Below are positions 45,748 to 57,153 of a DNA stretch of 64,000 nucleotides, piece after piece (the first letter of the stretch is position 1; every line of letters begins with the position of its first letter). A program made the position numbers and the translations under genes. The stretch comes from Cladophialophora immunda (taxonomy: Eukaryota > Ascomycota > Eurotiomycetes > Chaetothyriales > Herpotrichiellaceae). The DNA lies in contig NW_015622547.1 of assembly GCF_000835495.1 (NCBI RefSeq), positions 124,001 through 188,000 of the forward strand, in the 5' to 3' direction. The notes below the pieces were generated by a model. The model was not told the origin of the DNA. It did no database searches and saw nothing but the letters and a program-made list of their open reading frames with translations.

Positions 45748-48700
45748 TTGTCCTTAAGTCTACCTCCACACGCTGTCAACTTTTCCAGATACCTTGCATC
45801 ATCAATAATGGTTGTCGGTTTCGATAACTCCCGCAGTCACGGCGCAACATTGAAGAGCACGGAGTTGGAACATCGCCAACTCAGCGCTATTCCAGCATTC
45901 CCCCTGTCGTCTCCTCACCAAGAGCCTCTTACAACGTTCAAGCCCGTCAATGGCGGCGTCACGTTAGCATCAAATGATACCTTCTTTTCCCCAAACCCCT
46001 TCGCTTCCAGCTCCTCCGATGACGACACCGGATCTTCGAGTGGGCAAGATGAATTTCATCTCGAGAGATATAGTCAAGAAACGGCCAGAAATGGACAACC
46101 TTCACGACCAAGTCGCAAACAGTCTAGTCGACGAAGACATCAGAAGCAGTCGACTGGAGCTCGACCCGACAAGAAGACTCGACCAGGACTGAACATTGTC
46201 ACCAACTTCTCGGGGCAGGCTAAAAGGGCACAAACCGATGGGCTGGTTATAGATCAAGTACAATCTCAAAAACCTCGACTTGGCCCACGATACGCCACGT
46301 CCATCATGTCGGCGAAGGCTGAGCATGTAAGCCACTCGGTGCCCGAACCTAATGCTAATAACGATTCGGACGGATCGCCAAATCAGAGAGCAGAGGAGTT
46401 GAAGAGGATCATTGCCCGACAAGCTGTTTCGAAGTTGCAAGAATCGCAAGCAGCACGAAATGCGAGGGAGGAGTCGAGGGCGGCGGGAATGATGGATACT
46501 GCCAGACAAGTTCGTGCGATGGCTGAAGAGCAGGAGCTCCGAGAACCCGCCAACGCCATAAACGATTACTCTCCCAGCGCCCGATCAATCGTTATAGGAA
46601 TGAGTGTCCCTGAGCATGAACTTGATGCACACCGTTCTGCCGGTGGAGCAAGCAAAGCCTACTCGGCGAACACGCCCGATACACCTGCAATTGTGGTCAC
46701 TCCAGCCGAAGAAACGGACTCCTGGAAACCATCCTTCTTCGCCAAAGACCGCCCTATATCGAGCACGCATTCTCTGCACACGCGCAGTGAAATGCAGATC
46801 CAGCACGGTAACTTGCCTCCGGTGCCAAAGATCCCTTTGGGGCACGTACAACACGATAACCAAGTTCAGGCAACCGCAGGCGCAAGCATTTTTCGGTCCG
46901 TCCAAGAACCTAATCGAACGTTTGCCGGGAACAACGACCGTGACGACGAACAAGATCGCCAGTCTTTGGAAGAGGTATCAAGGATGTCATACGATAGCCA
47001 AGAACGAATTCTCCAAACAGACATAGAAAGCAGACGACACAAGTCGCAGGGTTGGTGGAATCTTATGCTCTCGCCCATGCTTTCGAGGAAGGGAACGATG
47101 GTAGAGAAAGGAAACAGCAAGAGCCCAGAGACCCCTCCAGTTCCTTCGCTGCCGGCCGATGTACGGCTATCCAAAAGTGATATCGTCTCTCCCCTCACCT
47201 CCGAATCTCCAGAGACACCTCGGCGGATCGGGCTGGCAAGCGCCAGGGCAAGCGTTTGGTCTAGGTGGACAACATGGGAAAGGGAAAGAGATGGGAACAT
47301 CCGTTCCCCTCCACCCGCCCTACCTCACCCCGACCTTGACCAATCCGCTGGTTTAGCACAAGATGCCAACCCGATCCCAGCATGGCCTGTAGTCGACTTC
47401 ACCAAAGGACTTGCAGCAGAATACTATCATGCGTGTGCTATCGAACAATTGACGGGCGTTCCGTACTTCGAGTGCCAAAATCATTCCTGCGCCAGCAAAT
47501 TGCCAAAGCTACATTCCATTTTCGACAAAGGAGTCTTCTCTGAAGCCTCCCAAGACATTCCTGCTTCGAGGCAAGTGGATGATAACGTTGAGGGCAGTGC
47601 TCACGCTCCCAGTAGTGAAGAGCGAGAGCTGGGGCGTGTGCTTTCCATCCATTCCGAGCCTGACGAATTGTCACCCAATGTTAGACAAGCCGAAACCGCC
47701 GCAGTTGTCAAGGCAAAGTCGGTGGAAACTCCAGATCTCACCCAAGGGGAACCACATCAGCAAGAGGACACCCCACCAATGCCGCATGCAGTTGAAAGCT
47801 CACAGGCACAAGAGCGGTCGGTACCAGACATGGAACAACCTCGTCGTGAAGCCCATTATCCCAGTATCGCAGCTGTTGCGGCCCAGCCGCCAATCTTGTC
47901 ACCGGGGCCTGTCTCCCCAGCAATGCATCATACAATGACGTCTCAGGGTGCAGTTCCCATGACACAGATTGACCATCAACCTGGTCAACCACGTTTGCTG
48001 GAGCAAACAATGCCATCAGATCAACAACAAGAGAAGGCGCCAACGCAGCCACCATCAGTCACAATACATAACCACACGTTCTATAGTGAAAGATACGCAA
48101 ATGGAGATGACTCCACTGTTCGGGAGGCAAGAAGAGAGGCCATGGAGCGACTCGAATCTACCACCTTGGGCCAAGGAGTCAGTCAAAAGCGCGAAGTTGC
48201 ACGACAGGAAGTACCAGTCACTCCAGAACCGGAAGCCCCCAAAAAGCAAAATCTGATAACCAAATTGAAAGGGCTCCTTCGTCGAAAGAAGGCGGGTGAT
48301 AAGGACGAGGCGGACAAGAAGAAGAAACACCGCTGGACACTCATCATCGGCAGTATCTTGTTCCTTGTGGTCCTGGCATGTGTTCTCCTCGCCACCCTCC
48401 TCACAAGGACAGGCGACGGCACTCCTGTGCAGAGCCAGTGGCTGAACCTTACTGGCTATCCTCCGATTCCCACGGGCATATCGACCATAGCCAGACCTGA
48501 CGCTGTCAAACAGCAGTCCCAATGCGTGGCGCCCAATACAATGTGGAGCTGCGCGCTGCCCAAGGAGGAGCAGTTCGAAGTAGCCCCCAATTCTCCCGAT
48601 CAGCCGAACTTTCGATTCGAGATTACCTTTCGAAATGGCACTGTGCCAGCGAACATGACGGTGCCCGTACAAGGGCTGAGCAAGAGGTCAGAAGCGCGCC

Positions 48701-49635
48701 TGCGCAGACGGGCGGACGATCCATTTACGAACGATCTCTTCGATCCTAATCCGACGCCACCAAGCCGTGCGGACCAAATCTTTATCGGCAACACGACCGA
48801 CAATATCACCCAGCCGTTCGAGGGCGAACAGACACCATTCTACATCACGTTCATTCCAGTGTTTCCCATTGATCCTTCAAATGCCACGGCCACAGCATCT
48901 AGTTCGACCGGTTCCAAGCTTCGGAGGCGTCAGTCGACGAACTCTTCGGATATCATCCCGGCTCCTGACGTCCTGAGCGACGGCAGTGCTGCGCCTGCCA
49001 ACCTCCTCCCTAGTGACCCATACCCATCGTCCCAGCCCATCAAACTGTACAACAGAGGTCAAGCGGACGAGCATTACGGGTTCTACATTTACTACGATAA
49101 GGCGATCTTCTTGCATTCGACGGCGGCTCTGAATACGTCGGAATTTGCAGACGACAATGGAGTTGACCCTGAGGACGAGAACGGGGGTTCCACCCGCGAT
49201 CAGTCTCGGTTGCGATGCACCTTCAGCCAGACGAGATTCCTGGTCCGCATGTGGACGAACCCGGCGTTTGGCGCAACACTGCTGCCTCCCGCCTCCAATG
49301 GAACCAACTCGACCGATGCAGGGAGCGGCAACTCCGCCACCGATTTCAGTCGACCAGGCTCATTCCCTTACCCGACGACAATCAGCATCGATCGACACGG
49401 GGGGAATGTCAACAAGAAAGCCGTGTATTGTTACGGGGTTGACCAACTACAGGTCATCCAGTCCGACATCAAGACGATTGTGCCAGAGTTCAGAAGTGTT
49501 GGGGGGACGTTGATCAATGCAGCGCCCGGCCTTGTGAATGGCACGATCAGCGACGACCCTGGATTCGACCAGGAAGCGGGCGGGATCGACGGGGGGACAG
49601 GGGGGTGTGAGTGTGTTTGGCAGAACTGGAACTGA
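45748..49635 (+). CDS. large single-pass membrane glycoprotein, conserved in filamentous fungi
   Basis: An intronless 1295-codon frame. A second in-frame ATG at 45808 (residue 21, MVVGFDNSRSHG) may be the true start. Residues 1-860 are hydrophilic and disordered, rich in Ser, Gln, Pro and Arg, with a short helical stretch near 220-260 (EELKRIIARQAVSKLQESQ). A basic segment KKKHRWT precedes one strong transmembrane helix near 862-885 (LIIGSILFLVVLACVLLATL). The C-terminal 400 residues are outside, with Cys pairs, many N-x-S/T sequons and Pro-rich linkers, and end near a CECVWQNWN motif. Homologues are often labelled 'glycoprotease family', but I see no protease motif. Topology N-in, C-out is inferred from the positive-inside rule. 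It could be a plasma membrane or wall-associated sensor; function is unknown. Confidence 0.78.
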   Translation: MSLSLPPHAVNFSRYLASSIMVVGFDNSRSHGATLKSTELEHRQLSAIPAFPLSSPHQEPLTTFKPVNGGVTLASNDTFFSPNPFASSSSDDDTGSSSGQDEFHLERYSQETARNGQPSRPSRKQSSRRRHQKQSTGARPDKKTRPGLNIVTNFSGQAKRAQTDGLVIDQVQSQKPRLGPRYATSIMSAKAEHVSHSVPEPNANNDSDGSPNQRAEELKRIIARQAVSKLQESQAARNAREESRAAGMMDTARQVRAMAEEQELREPANAINDYSPSARSIVIGMSVPEHELDAHRSAGGASKAYSANTPDTPAIVVTPAEETDSWKPSFFAKDRPISSTHSLHTRSEMQIQHGNLPPVPKIPLGHVQHDNQVQATAGASIFRSVQEPNRTFAGNNDRDDEQDRQSLEEVSRMSYDSQERILQTDIESRRHKSQGWWNLMLSPMLSRKGTMVEKGNSKSPETPPVPSLPADVRLSKSDIVSPLTSESPETPRRIGLASARASVWSRWTTWERERDGNIRSPPPALPHPDLDQSAGLAQDANPIPAWPVVDFTKGLAAEYYHACAIEQLTGVPYFECQNHSCASKLPKLHSIFDKGVFSEASQDIPASRQVDDNVEGSAHAPSSEERELGRVLSIHSEPDELSPNVRQAETAAVVKAKSVETPDLTQGEPHQQEDTPPMPHAVESSQAQERSVPDMEQPRREAHYPSIAAVAAQPPILSPGPVSPAMHHTMTSQGAVPMTQIDHQPGQPRLLEQTMPSDQQQEKAPTQPPSVTIHNHTFYSERYANGDDSTVREARREAMERLESTTLGQGVSQKREVARQEVPVTPEPEAPKKQNLITKLKGLLRRKKAGDKDEADKKKKHRWTLIIGSILFLVVLACVLLATLLTRTGDGTPVQSQWLNLTGYPPIPTGISTIARPDAVKQQSQCVAPNTMWSCALPKEEQFEVAPNSPDQPNFRFEITFRNGTVPANMTVPVQGLSKRSEARLRRRADDPFTNDLFDPNPTPPSRADQIFIGNTTDNITQPFEGEQTPFYITFIPVFPIDPSNATATASSSTGSKLRRRQSTNSSDIIPAPDVLSDGSAAPANLLPSDPYPSSQPIKLYNRGQADEHYGFYIYYDKAIFLHSTAALNTSEFADDNGVDPEDENGGSTRDQSRLRCTFSQTRFLVRMWTNPAFGATLLPPASNGTNSTDAGSGNSATDFSRPGSFPYPTTISIDRHGGNVNKKAVYCYGVDQLQVIQSDIKTIVPEFRSVGGTLINAAPGLVNGTISDDPGFDQEAGGIDGGTGGCECVWQNWN

Positions 49636-50304
49636 TTGAATGATTGATTCAGGGCGAGAAATTTGGCAAAACCTGGTTGTTTGTGTCACCTTCCTGTGGA
49701 AAAAGCTGAAACTTGGGGCAGAAAAGCAAGCATTGCATTAGTGAGAGGGTTATGGAGTTTGGGGAATGGTGGCTTAAGGTGAAATGTGCAGCAGGAACTG
49801 TACGGACAAAAAAGGCAGGCCTGATATGGCCCATGGGAGTGATTATCATGTAGGATCCCCCTGGCCAACTCAAAAGACGATATAAATCTATCTAATTACC
49901 GCCCGAAATACAGAATGGATGTCACAGGTATGATACAGGGATTCAGGGTTGCCGTTGCATTTGACTCTCGCTTGTTCATTCTTGTTTTCTTGTTGGATCG
50001 TGCGCCCTGACACGTTCCTGACATGGTGTCGGTGGAGAGATGGAGATGGAGATGGACATGTTGATGGACTGACTCCCCGGCCAGTGACGTATTGAGAGTT
50101 TGCGACGATTACGCAAGTCGTGGCCTGTCATGCCACTCGACGTTTCCACGCAATCGACGTGTCACTGGAAGCCCGGACCTCAAAACTCCGCGGTATCACT
50201 TACAAGCAGTTTGTCCTTAAACCCTCTCCTCGAAATTCTGCTATTGGGAGAGGTAGAAGTAGTTTCTCATCCGCGAGGCATTGTCACTGCTCCGAACGTG
50301 CGCC
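49636..50304. other. intergenic, promoter of decarboxylase-like gene
   Basis: A few short frames. The minus-strand frame open across 49649-49873 has no recognisable domain. A TGGAGA-type repeat lies near 50041-50058. Confidence 0.4.
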
Positions 50305-51704
50305 ATGAAGAACAATCGACATCACAGGTAAGGAGGAAGCTCTACACCACCACGACCGGCACCACACCTGGAAAAAGGCGATAGCTGAAAGCGCTGACAC
50401 GCTGAGTACCTAGACAGAAGCGAGTGGGCGACTGGCTGCCCGATCATGAAATCCACCGCGAATGGCTCGGCGGCGTCATCAAACATGTCGACCAGAACCC
50501 CAAGGACCTCCACCCGGTCCTGGTCGAGTTCAAGGAGCTGATCGAAAACAACACACGAGTGTACATGCTGTTTGAGTCCATGTTCGAGCAAGTCCCCAAC
50601 AAGGAGCCTTACAACAATGACCCGCGCGGCCAGGGCCACCCTGAAGTCCGCGACTACAACCACATGCTTCGCGTCATCAACCATATATTGACCACACCGC
50701 CGTCGTGGTCCGAGAGCTCCGCTCGCGTGGGCCTGGTCGGTCTTCCATTCAACGCCCTCTTCGACTGGCCCATGGGCACAGCTTCGGGATATGCGGCGTT
50801 TCTCGATCCGGATGTGAACAAGATGTTGAAGAAGGTGCTCAACGCCTGGGGGGATTATCTTCGCTCCCCGGAATCAGCCAAGGTGTTGGAGAAAGACGCC
50901 GAAGGAAGCTGGTTCGGTCGACATGGCCAGCAGGAGCTCACCACGACGGCCAATTTAGGCAAAACAGATTACAAGTTCGAGGAGTTGTTCCAGTGCGATC
51001 CATCAGCGCCTCACATGGGCTACAAGTCATGGGATGACTTCTTCACCCGGCTATTCAAGGAAGGGGCTCGACCCGTGGCCAGTCCGGAGGACGACAACGT
51101 GATTGCGAACGCGTGCGAGTCCAAGACATTCAAGGTGGCGCGGCACGTCAAGGCCCGAGACCATTTCTGGCTGAAGGGACAGCCATATTCGGTCATCGAC
51201 ATGCTGGCGCAGGATCCCTGGGCAGAACAGTTTGTGGGGGGCATCGTGTACCAGGCTTTTCTCAGCGCCTTGAGCTATCATCGCTGGCACGCGCCCGTCT
51301 CTGGCACATTGGTCAAGGCATACGTGGTGGACGGGACGTACTACTCCGAACCGCTGTTTGACGACTTCACAGTCGACCAGGGAGCGGACCCCGTGGGAGA
51401 GGTGACCAGCCAGGGATATCTGACGGCCACGGCCACGAGGGCAATCATGTTCATTGAAGCGGACAATCCAGCCATTGGGCTCATGGCGTTTATAGGGGTG
51501 GGCATGTGCGAAGTGTCGACCTGCGAGATGACGGTCAAGGAAGGGCAGCACGTCAAGAAGGGCGATGAGATTGGCATGTTCCATTTCGGAGGATCGACGC
51601 ATTGCTTGATGTTCAGGAAGGGGGTCGACCTTGAGGGGTTTCCGGAGCCACATCCCGAGCAAAACATTCCAGTGCGCAGTGAGCTGGCGAGGGTGAAAGT
51701 GTAG
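50305..51704 (+). CDS. phosphatidylserine decarboxylase-family protein (PsiD-like architecture)
   Basis: The main exon, about 50414-51704, is certain. For the start I favour a small exon at 50305-50327 (MKNNRHH) joined by an 86 bp intron (GTAAGG...CCTAG) to give 437 residues. A longer alternative uses an upstream frame from 50100 with the acceptor ACAG at 50417. The N-terminal domain (about 20-165) with GDWLPDHEIHREWLGGVIKH is the PSDC-type helper domain. The catalytic domain contains YKSWDDFFTRLFKEGARPV, YHRWHAPVSGTL, MFIEADNPAIGL and FHFGGSTHCLMF, where GGST marks the self-cleavage site that makes the pyruvoyl group. No transmembrane helix or mitochondrial signal is visible, so it is probably a soluble amino-acid decarboxylase. 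Psilocybin-pathway PsiD (about 439 residues) has the same layout, but substrate cannot be told from sequence. Confidence 0.83.
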
Positions 51705-52880
51705 TTGCTGTGCGGGAGGTTTGACAGAGACTGGCAGGACGCGGGCGCAGGCGGCGCGAGATCACGTGCCGGCACCACCACAAGCAGGGACTTTAGCAGA
51801 GTATTAATTATGTCATAGGATGTGGTTTGCCGGTTGCTGCTTTTCTTGCTTCCTTTTTGGGCGTCTAGTCAATGCGCGGTTTTCGACGTCACTGGGCGCC
51901 GGAGGCAGTTAGTTGTCGTGCGTCATCGATGCAACTCCGGCCGTGCATTCCGGCTCAACGAATACCGTTGGTGCAGATGGTGCCGGCTGCTTTATGGCTG
52001 CCAGATTGCTGCTTTACTCTGCCGCTTTAAGCCCGGCACTATACACACCCGAAGCGAAAAAGCGGCACGTCTGACTTTCTTTGAGTTCTTTTCTCCCCCG
52101 CAAACATCGAGAACCTCATCCATTGCTCCATTCTTACACCCACCACGAATATGACCGACTCTATATATGGCTAAATTATACCTTCCATCCCTCTCCGCTC
52201 CCTGCTGCTTTACTGTCGCCCCCCTCTTGCTCTTTTCCATCTACCCCAGAGATCTCTTCACCCTCTTGGGTCTAGGCACTCTACCCACCATTGGCCCCCT
52301 GGTAAACCCATTCCGGAATTTCCATGACTACAATTAACTCAGCTCTGCCAGTCGTCATATTTCTCTCATGTAACACTTGACAAACAGCCTTTTCCGTCAG
52401 CCAGAAAACCGCGGAGTTCGTGACATTCATTGCATGCAGAAAATGGGGTCGCTCATACGGCGAGACTGGCTGAGACGAGGGTGGAGAGCGAAAAAATGCC
52501 CTCGCCCAAGGTTGTCTCGACGTCTCCTCCTCCCAGCTTCAAAGTCGTGGCCTTGCCGTTTTTCCTGGCGGCTGACATGATTTTTTTTCTCTGGGAACTT
52601 CGCGGCTCATTCCCATCCGGTAGGTCCAAGGGGTGCCTGGGATCTGATCTGATCTGACCTGCTCGACACTCTCTCGCTGCTTTCTCAAACCCAGTCCAAT
52701 CGTTTACCCGCCTCGCTGGAACTTCGGTCGCGGAGGTGGTTTTCACCTCCTGGTGTATAGGTATATCTAAAGCCTTTGTTGCCCCCTTTGGTCTTCCCAC
52801 ATTGGCAAAGATCAAGACGCCTCTTCCAAGAAACCAGGAGGACTTAATTGTCTCGAGACGCCGACAGAGGCAAGCCAGCC
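51705..52880. other. intergenic between decarboxylase-like and HPP genes
   Basis: Probably holds the HPP promoter and a long 5' leader (pyrimidine-rich around 52180-52300). No coding pattern seen. Confidence 0.45.
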
Positions 52881-54134
52881 ATGCCTCAACAACAGACCGC
52901 CAACGGCCCAGGCAAGCCTCACCCTGCTAAGCCCACAAACAAAGTCGGCTCGAAGCCCATACCACCATTCGATATCGACAACTACCTCAATCCTTTCATC
53001 CCGCGTAACCCCCTGCGATTCTTGCCTTCCTGGGTCTCATACTGGTTCGGCTACCGCTCTCCATCATCCACAGTTGCACATCACCCCTGCCTCTGCTTCC
53101 TCCCCGCTTCATACCTCGAGTACTTCCATCCGTCGGAGTGGTTCTACACCTACCACCTCCACACCTTCTTCCTCTACCTCTCGATCTTGGTCGGCGCGTT
53201 CTGCGGCGTCGCCATCATCGAAAATGTCTTCCTCGCGCTCCCCCAGCTGTCGGGCCACACCGTCCCCATTGTCATAGCGTCGTTCGGCGCGGCGGCGATC
53301 CTGGAGTACAACACCATCGAATCGCCGCTGGCTCAGCCTCGGAACCTGGTGTTCGGCCACTTTCTGTCCGCCATCGTTGGCGTGGGCATCACCAAGCTGT
53401 TTCTGTTGCTGCCGCCCGACCGGTTTGAGGATCTGAGGTGGCTCGCGGGCGCGCTCTCGGTCGGGTGCGCGTCCATCGCCATGAGCTTCACAAAGACCAT
53501 CCACCCGCCCGCCGGCGCCACGGCGCTGCTGGCCGCGACGAACGTGGAGATCCAAGACCTGGGATGGTGGCTACTGCCCCTTGTCCTGCTGGCGGCCATG
53601 CTGATGCTGGCCAGCGCGCTGGTGGTGAACAACTTCTCTGGCCGGCGCTACCCGGTGTACTGGTGGACGCCGGTGGACCTGAAGCACCTCCGGGAGGAGA
53701 GGCGGAAGGCGCGGTTGGCCCGGAAGTTGCTGGAGACCGGGGAGGTCGAAGGGGATGTCGAGAAGGGCGCCGAGTTCGTGCCGTCGGCGGAGGACCTTTC
53801 GGACACCACCACCGAGACGGGCGGCGCCGACAGCGACATTGCTGGCACCGACGCCACATCCCCCGAAATAACCAGGAGCATCAGCCGCGCGGTGACCTTC
53901 TCCTCGGCCGACCGTGTCCCGCACCCGATCGAGGTGGAGAAAAAACGAACCAAGTCATCGAGCAAGAAGTCCCGCCGCGAGCAGGAGCTCGGCGAGGAGG
54001 TTGTCGAAGGCGCAAGCATCCTGATCTCGCCCACCCGCATGATCGTGCCCGAGTGGCTCGACCTGAGCGACTGGGAGGACGAAGTCCTCCGTATCCTGAT
54101 GGTGCGGATGAAGGAGCACTCGTCTTCTTCCTGA
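52881..54134 (+). CDS. HPP family integral membrane protein
   Basis: An intronless 417-residue protein; the frame is open a little upstream but the first ATG (MPQQQ) is at 52881. After a Pro/Asn-rich N-terminus there are about five hydrophobic segments between residues 85 and 255. The family signature is clear: KTIHPPAGATALLAATN, with the HPP motif that names the family, preceded by VFGHFLSAIVGVGITKLF. Residues from about 260 on form an acidic, Ser/Thr-rich cytosolic tail with an RRKARLARKLLE stretch. Related HPP proteins are implicated in nitrite transport in chloroplasts and cyanobacteria, while fungal members are largely uncharacterised. Plasma membrane or organelle location is unknown. 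Confidence 0.85.
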   Translation: MPQQQTANGPGKPHPAKPTNKVGSKPIPPFDIDNYLNPFIPRNPLRFLPSWVSYWFGYRSPSSTVAHHPCLCFLPASYLEYFHPSEWFYTYHLHTFFLYLSILVGAFCGVAIIENVFLALPQLSGHTVPIVIASFGAAAILEYNTIESPLAQPRNLVFGHFLSAIVGVGITKLFLLLPPDRFEDLRWLAGALSVGCASIAMSFTKTIHPPAGATALLAATNVEIQDLGWWLLPLVLLAAMLMLASALVVNNFSGRRYPVYWWTPVDLKHLREERRKARLARKLLETGEVEGDVEKGAEFVPSAEDLSDTTTETGGADSDIAGTDATSPEITRSISRAVTFSSADRVPHPIEVEKKRTKSSSKKSRREQELGEEVVEGASILISPTRMIVPEWLDLSDWEDEVLRILMVRMKEHSSSS

Positions 54135-55025
54135 CACCGGGATTGAATTGAATTGCTCAAGCCGAGAAGAACTGACAAACATGATTCTGGTGAAAAACCA
54201 TGAGTGGGTCTGATGGTCGTTATCGTGTGGATTGTACTTGTACGAGGGCTGGGCTGCCCACAAGGAGAGCAGTCTTTTGATACCCCCCCGGTGTTTTGCA
54301 ACTTTGCATTCATAGCCAGGCGCCTGTATTTTTGTTAGTATAGCATTGCATGGCATGGCATGGTATGATCTGGGCTTGAACTTGAGCGTGAGCATATTAA
54401 GCGGGACGAACAGAGAGAGAAAACTAAAAGGGATGGACACATCCAGACTGTCCCCCGGGTGGGAGGGCACATTCGGGAGAGACAGAAGTTATACAGTACA
54501 TATAGCCATACCCAAGCATATTAGGATAGAGCTCTAATATGGAAGTACGAGCCGAGAGAATCTCCATTGATGGAGAATTCAGTTTATCTGACAAGTGTGA
54601 AAGTGATGACGATGACTCTGAATCAGAGATAGTGCCCAAGCAACTTCGTGACGGGTATTTCAGGCTCAATTTCACCCTTTGTCCACCTAAATTCCGCCTT
54701 TGGTACGCCATTGACATGCATTTCGTGCATCACACTCGATTACCAGTGCTCAATAAGATGGTTAGCGTTCTTGGTGTATTGGTTGAACGTAAACACTTTC
54801 TTGCTAGAAGAAAGGTTCCAATTTCCGGGTAATCCTAAGCGAGATAAGGCTCAAATAGGCAATGAACTTGACAACAGGCGTTAGTGTTAACCTTTTAGGT
54901 TCATTGCAGGGCAGATACCACAATTACACAGATGTAAAAAGATACCTATAAAGAAACCACCCTGGCCTGCGTGATCGGCTGCCACAACACAAGTGATAAA
55001 ATCTGTCCAGGCACAATCTCATATC
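54135..55025. other. intergenic between HPP and amidase genes
   Basis: Contains a 97-codon plus-strand frame (54539-54832) and nearby AT-richer sequence with no recognisable domain. Possibly a remnant, but I cannot support any identity. Confidence 0.4.
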
Positions 55026-57153
55026 ATGATCTCCCAACATACTGGTAACTGGAAAACAATCGCTCAGGTAAGCATTTTCCTACACGCATGTTCGCCATCT
55101 CGAACTTGAGTTGAAATGAGCATCACAGTCGGCACAAGAAGACTTACGAGCCAAAATCCCTTCAGAATGGCGACTGGAGGACGACCTGATAACATCAAGC
55201 ATTTCCAATGTTTCCGACGTGATATCAAAAAGCAAGATTCTCTCAGAATCGGAGCTCATGATGACTAGCGTTGGTGACGCGACAGAATTGTTGGTCCACC
55301 TGCGCACAGGAGAATGGTCTGCCGAGGCAACGATGAGAGTTTTTTGCAAACGTGCTGCGCTTGCTCATCAACTGGTAGGTCAGACTGTTCTGTTCGTTGT
55401 CACGGTGGCTTGGCCAATATCCTGATCGATGACTTTCCACATAGGTGAACTGTCTCACGGCCATTCGCTTTAATGAGGCTATAGATGCCGCCAGGAAGCT
55501 AGATAATCACTTGAAGAGTACGGGATCTCCAATGGGTCCTCTGCACGGCCTGCCATTGAGTGTTAAGGACCACTTGAACGTGACTGGTGAGCGTTCGACT
55601 GGTGGTTATTGTATGTTTGCCGACAATATTGCCACGTCCGATTCTGTCCTGGTCAAGGCCTTGCAGGATGCTGGAGCCATCGTTTTTGTCAAGACGACAA
55701 TGCCCGTGACGGGAATGGTGAGAACTACTCAGCTTGTTTCAGGGAAGACGGGGAATAATAAATTCTTATCAAGATCTTCGAAACGATCAGCAATCTTTGG
55801 GGCAGAACAGTTTCGCCATACAACCGCAGCCTCACCTGCGGAGGCAGCTCTGGTGGTAAAGGTGCCCTCATTGCTCTACGAGGCTCTATGATTGGGATAG
55901 GATCGGACATTGGCGGATCCATTCGCATCCCTTGTGCTTTCAACGGAATCTATGGTCTTCGTCCCACTGCAAAGCGCCTGAGCTTTCAGGGAGGTGTAAG
56001 CGTGCACAAAGGACAAATCGCAATCCCCGCGGTGGTTGGTCCGATGGCTCACTCGGTGCGAGGCCTGGACCTGTTTTGTCGAGTTGCGACCCAAGCAAAG
56101 CCCTGGTATCTCGATGTTAATGTCGTTGCCATGGATTGGAAAACGATGCCGACGATCGGCAGAAAGTTGGTAATTGGCGTGATGAAGTCGGATGGCGTCG
56201 TCCGACCACATCCGCCGATCCTGGACGCACTGGATAAGGCTGAAGCGACTCTGAAGGCTGCTGGCCATGACGGTATCTTATCCAAAAAAAAAAATTGCCA
56301 CTGATTTGAACTTTTCTGACGAACCACAGTGATCCGCTTTGAGCCGTACCAATCTCAACGTTGCTGGGACATTCTAGTGCGTTTGTCCCTTGTGCATCTA
56401 CTTTATCTTTTGCTGATTCAGAACCTAGTACCCCCTCTACTATCCTACCGGAGGCAAAGAGATGGCAGCTGCGCTTGCGGTGACTGGAGAGCCCTGGCCC
56501 GTAGCAGCCAAGAAGATGAGCAACGCACCCTCTCTACGAGAGCCAACAGTAACGGAACTTTTCGAGGTGGGGGGCCATTCGACTACGATATCGTAGACGG
56601 TTATCTTTGTTTACTGACTATATGAAAAGCTTCATGCAGCTAGAGACGAGTACAAGATGGAGTATCTTCATCATTGGAATTCAACGGCCCAGACTTCCGA
56701 CTCTGGACAACTCATGGATGCATTGCTCTGCCCAGTGTCTGCCAGTACAAGCTTTCCTCATGACTTTCTGCCGTAAGCTATGTCCACCCATGCTTTTGAC
56801 GATTTTGCTAATAGTTGGAAAAAGATGGTGGGGCTATACCAGCCAATTTAACATACTCGATTATCCTGGGATTACTCTTCCAGTGGGAGTTGTCGATAAA
56901 GATCTTCATCCCAAAGACAGCGCCTATGTCCCCATGAATGAGATCGATGAAGAGAATCACCATCTCTGTAAGTCGGATACTAGAAACTCGGTACCAAGTT
57001 TCTTGATTGGCTAATCAAAATGTGCAAGATGATCCAAATGTGTACCATCAAATGCCTATTGCTCTCCAACTTGTGGGAAGGCCATATGAAGATGAAAAAC
57101 TGCTGGCAGTAGCCACCATCATCGACCGAGAATTAAACAAAGGAAATATATAG
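55026..57153 (+). CDS. amidase, acetamidase-like (nine exons)
   Basis: A hand-built model with exons 55026-55067, 55129-55374, 55445-55717, 55774-56272, 56330-56376, 56429-56566, 56630-56772, 56825-56967 and 57029-57153 gives 551 residues with no stop. Introns are 52-70 bp with GT-AG ends. The amidase signature is intact: the catalytic Lys in LPLSVKDHLN, the GGSSGGKGALIALRGSMIG block with the cis-Ser, and the nucleophile Ser region GSDIGGSIRIPCAFNGIYGL. Later conserved blocks are LYYPTGGKEMAAALAVTGEP and a C-terminal PIALQLVGRPYEDEKLL. These are features of fungal amidases of the amdS type, which hydrolyse amides to acid and ammonia. Cytosolic. The neighbours downstream (a transporter relic and a deacylase relic) suggest a former nitrogen or carbon scavenging cluster. 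The number of small introns makes the exact model uncertain. Confidence 0.8.

Noticed and set aside
54539..54832. 97-codon plus-strand frame, acidic N-terminus
   Set aside because: Does not resemble a transposase or other known family; too short to judge.
55718..56824. Amidase taken at first as a pseudogene because frames change several times
   Set aside because: Each change can be explained by a GT-AG intron of 50-65 bp and the joined protein matches the family throughout.
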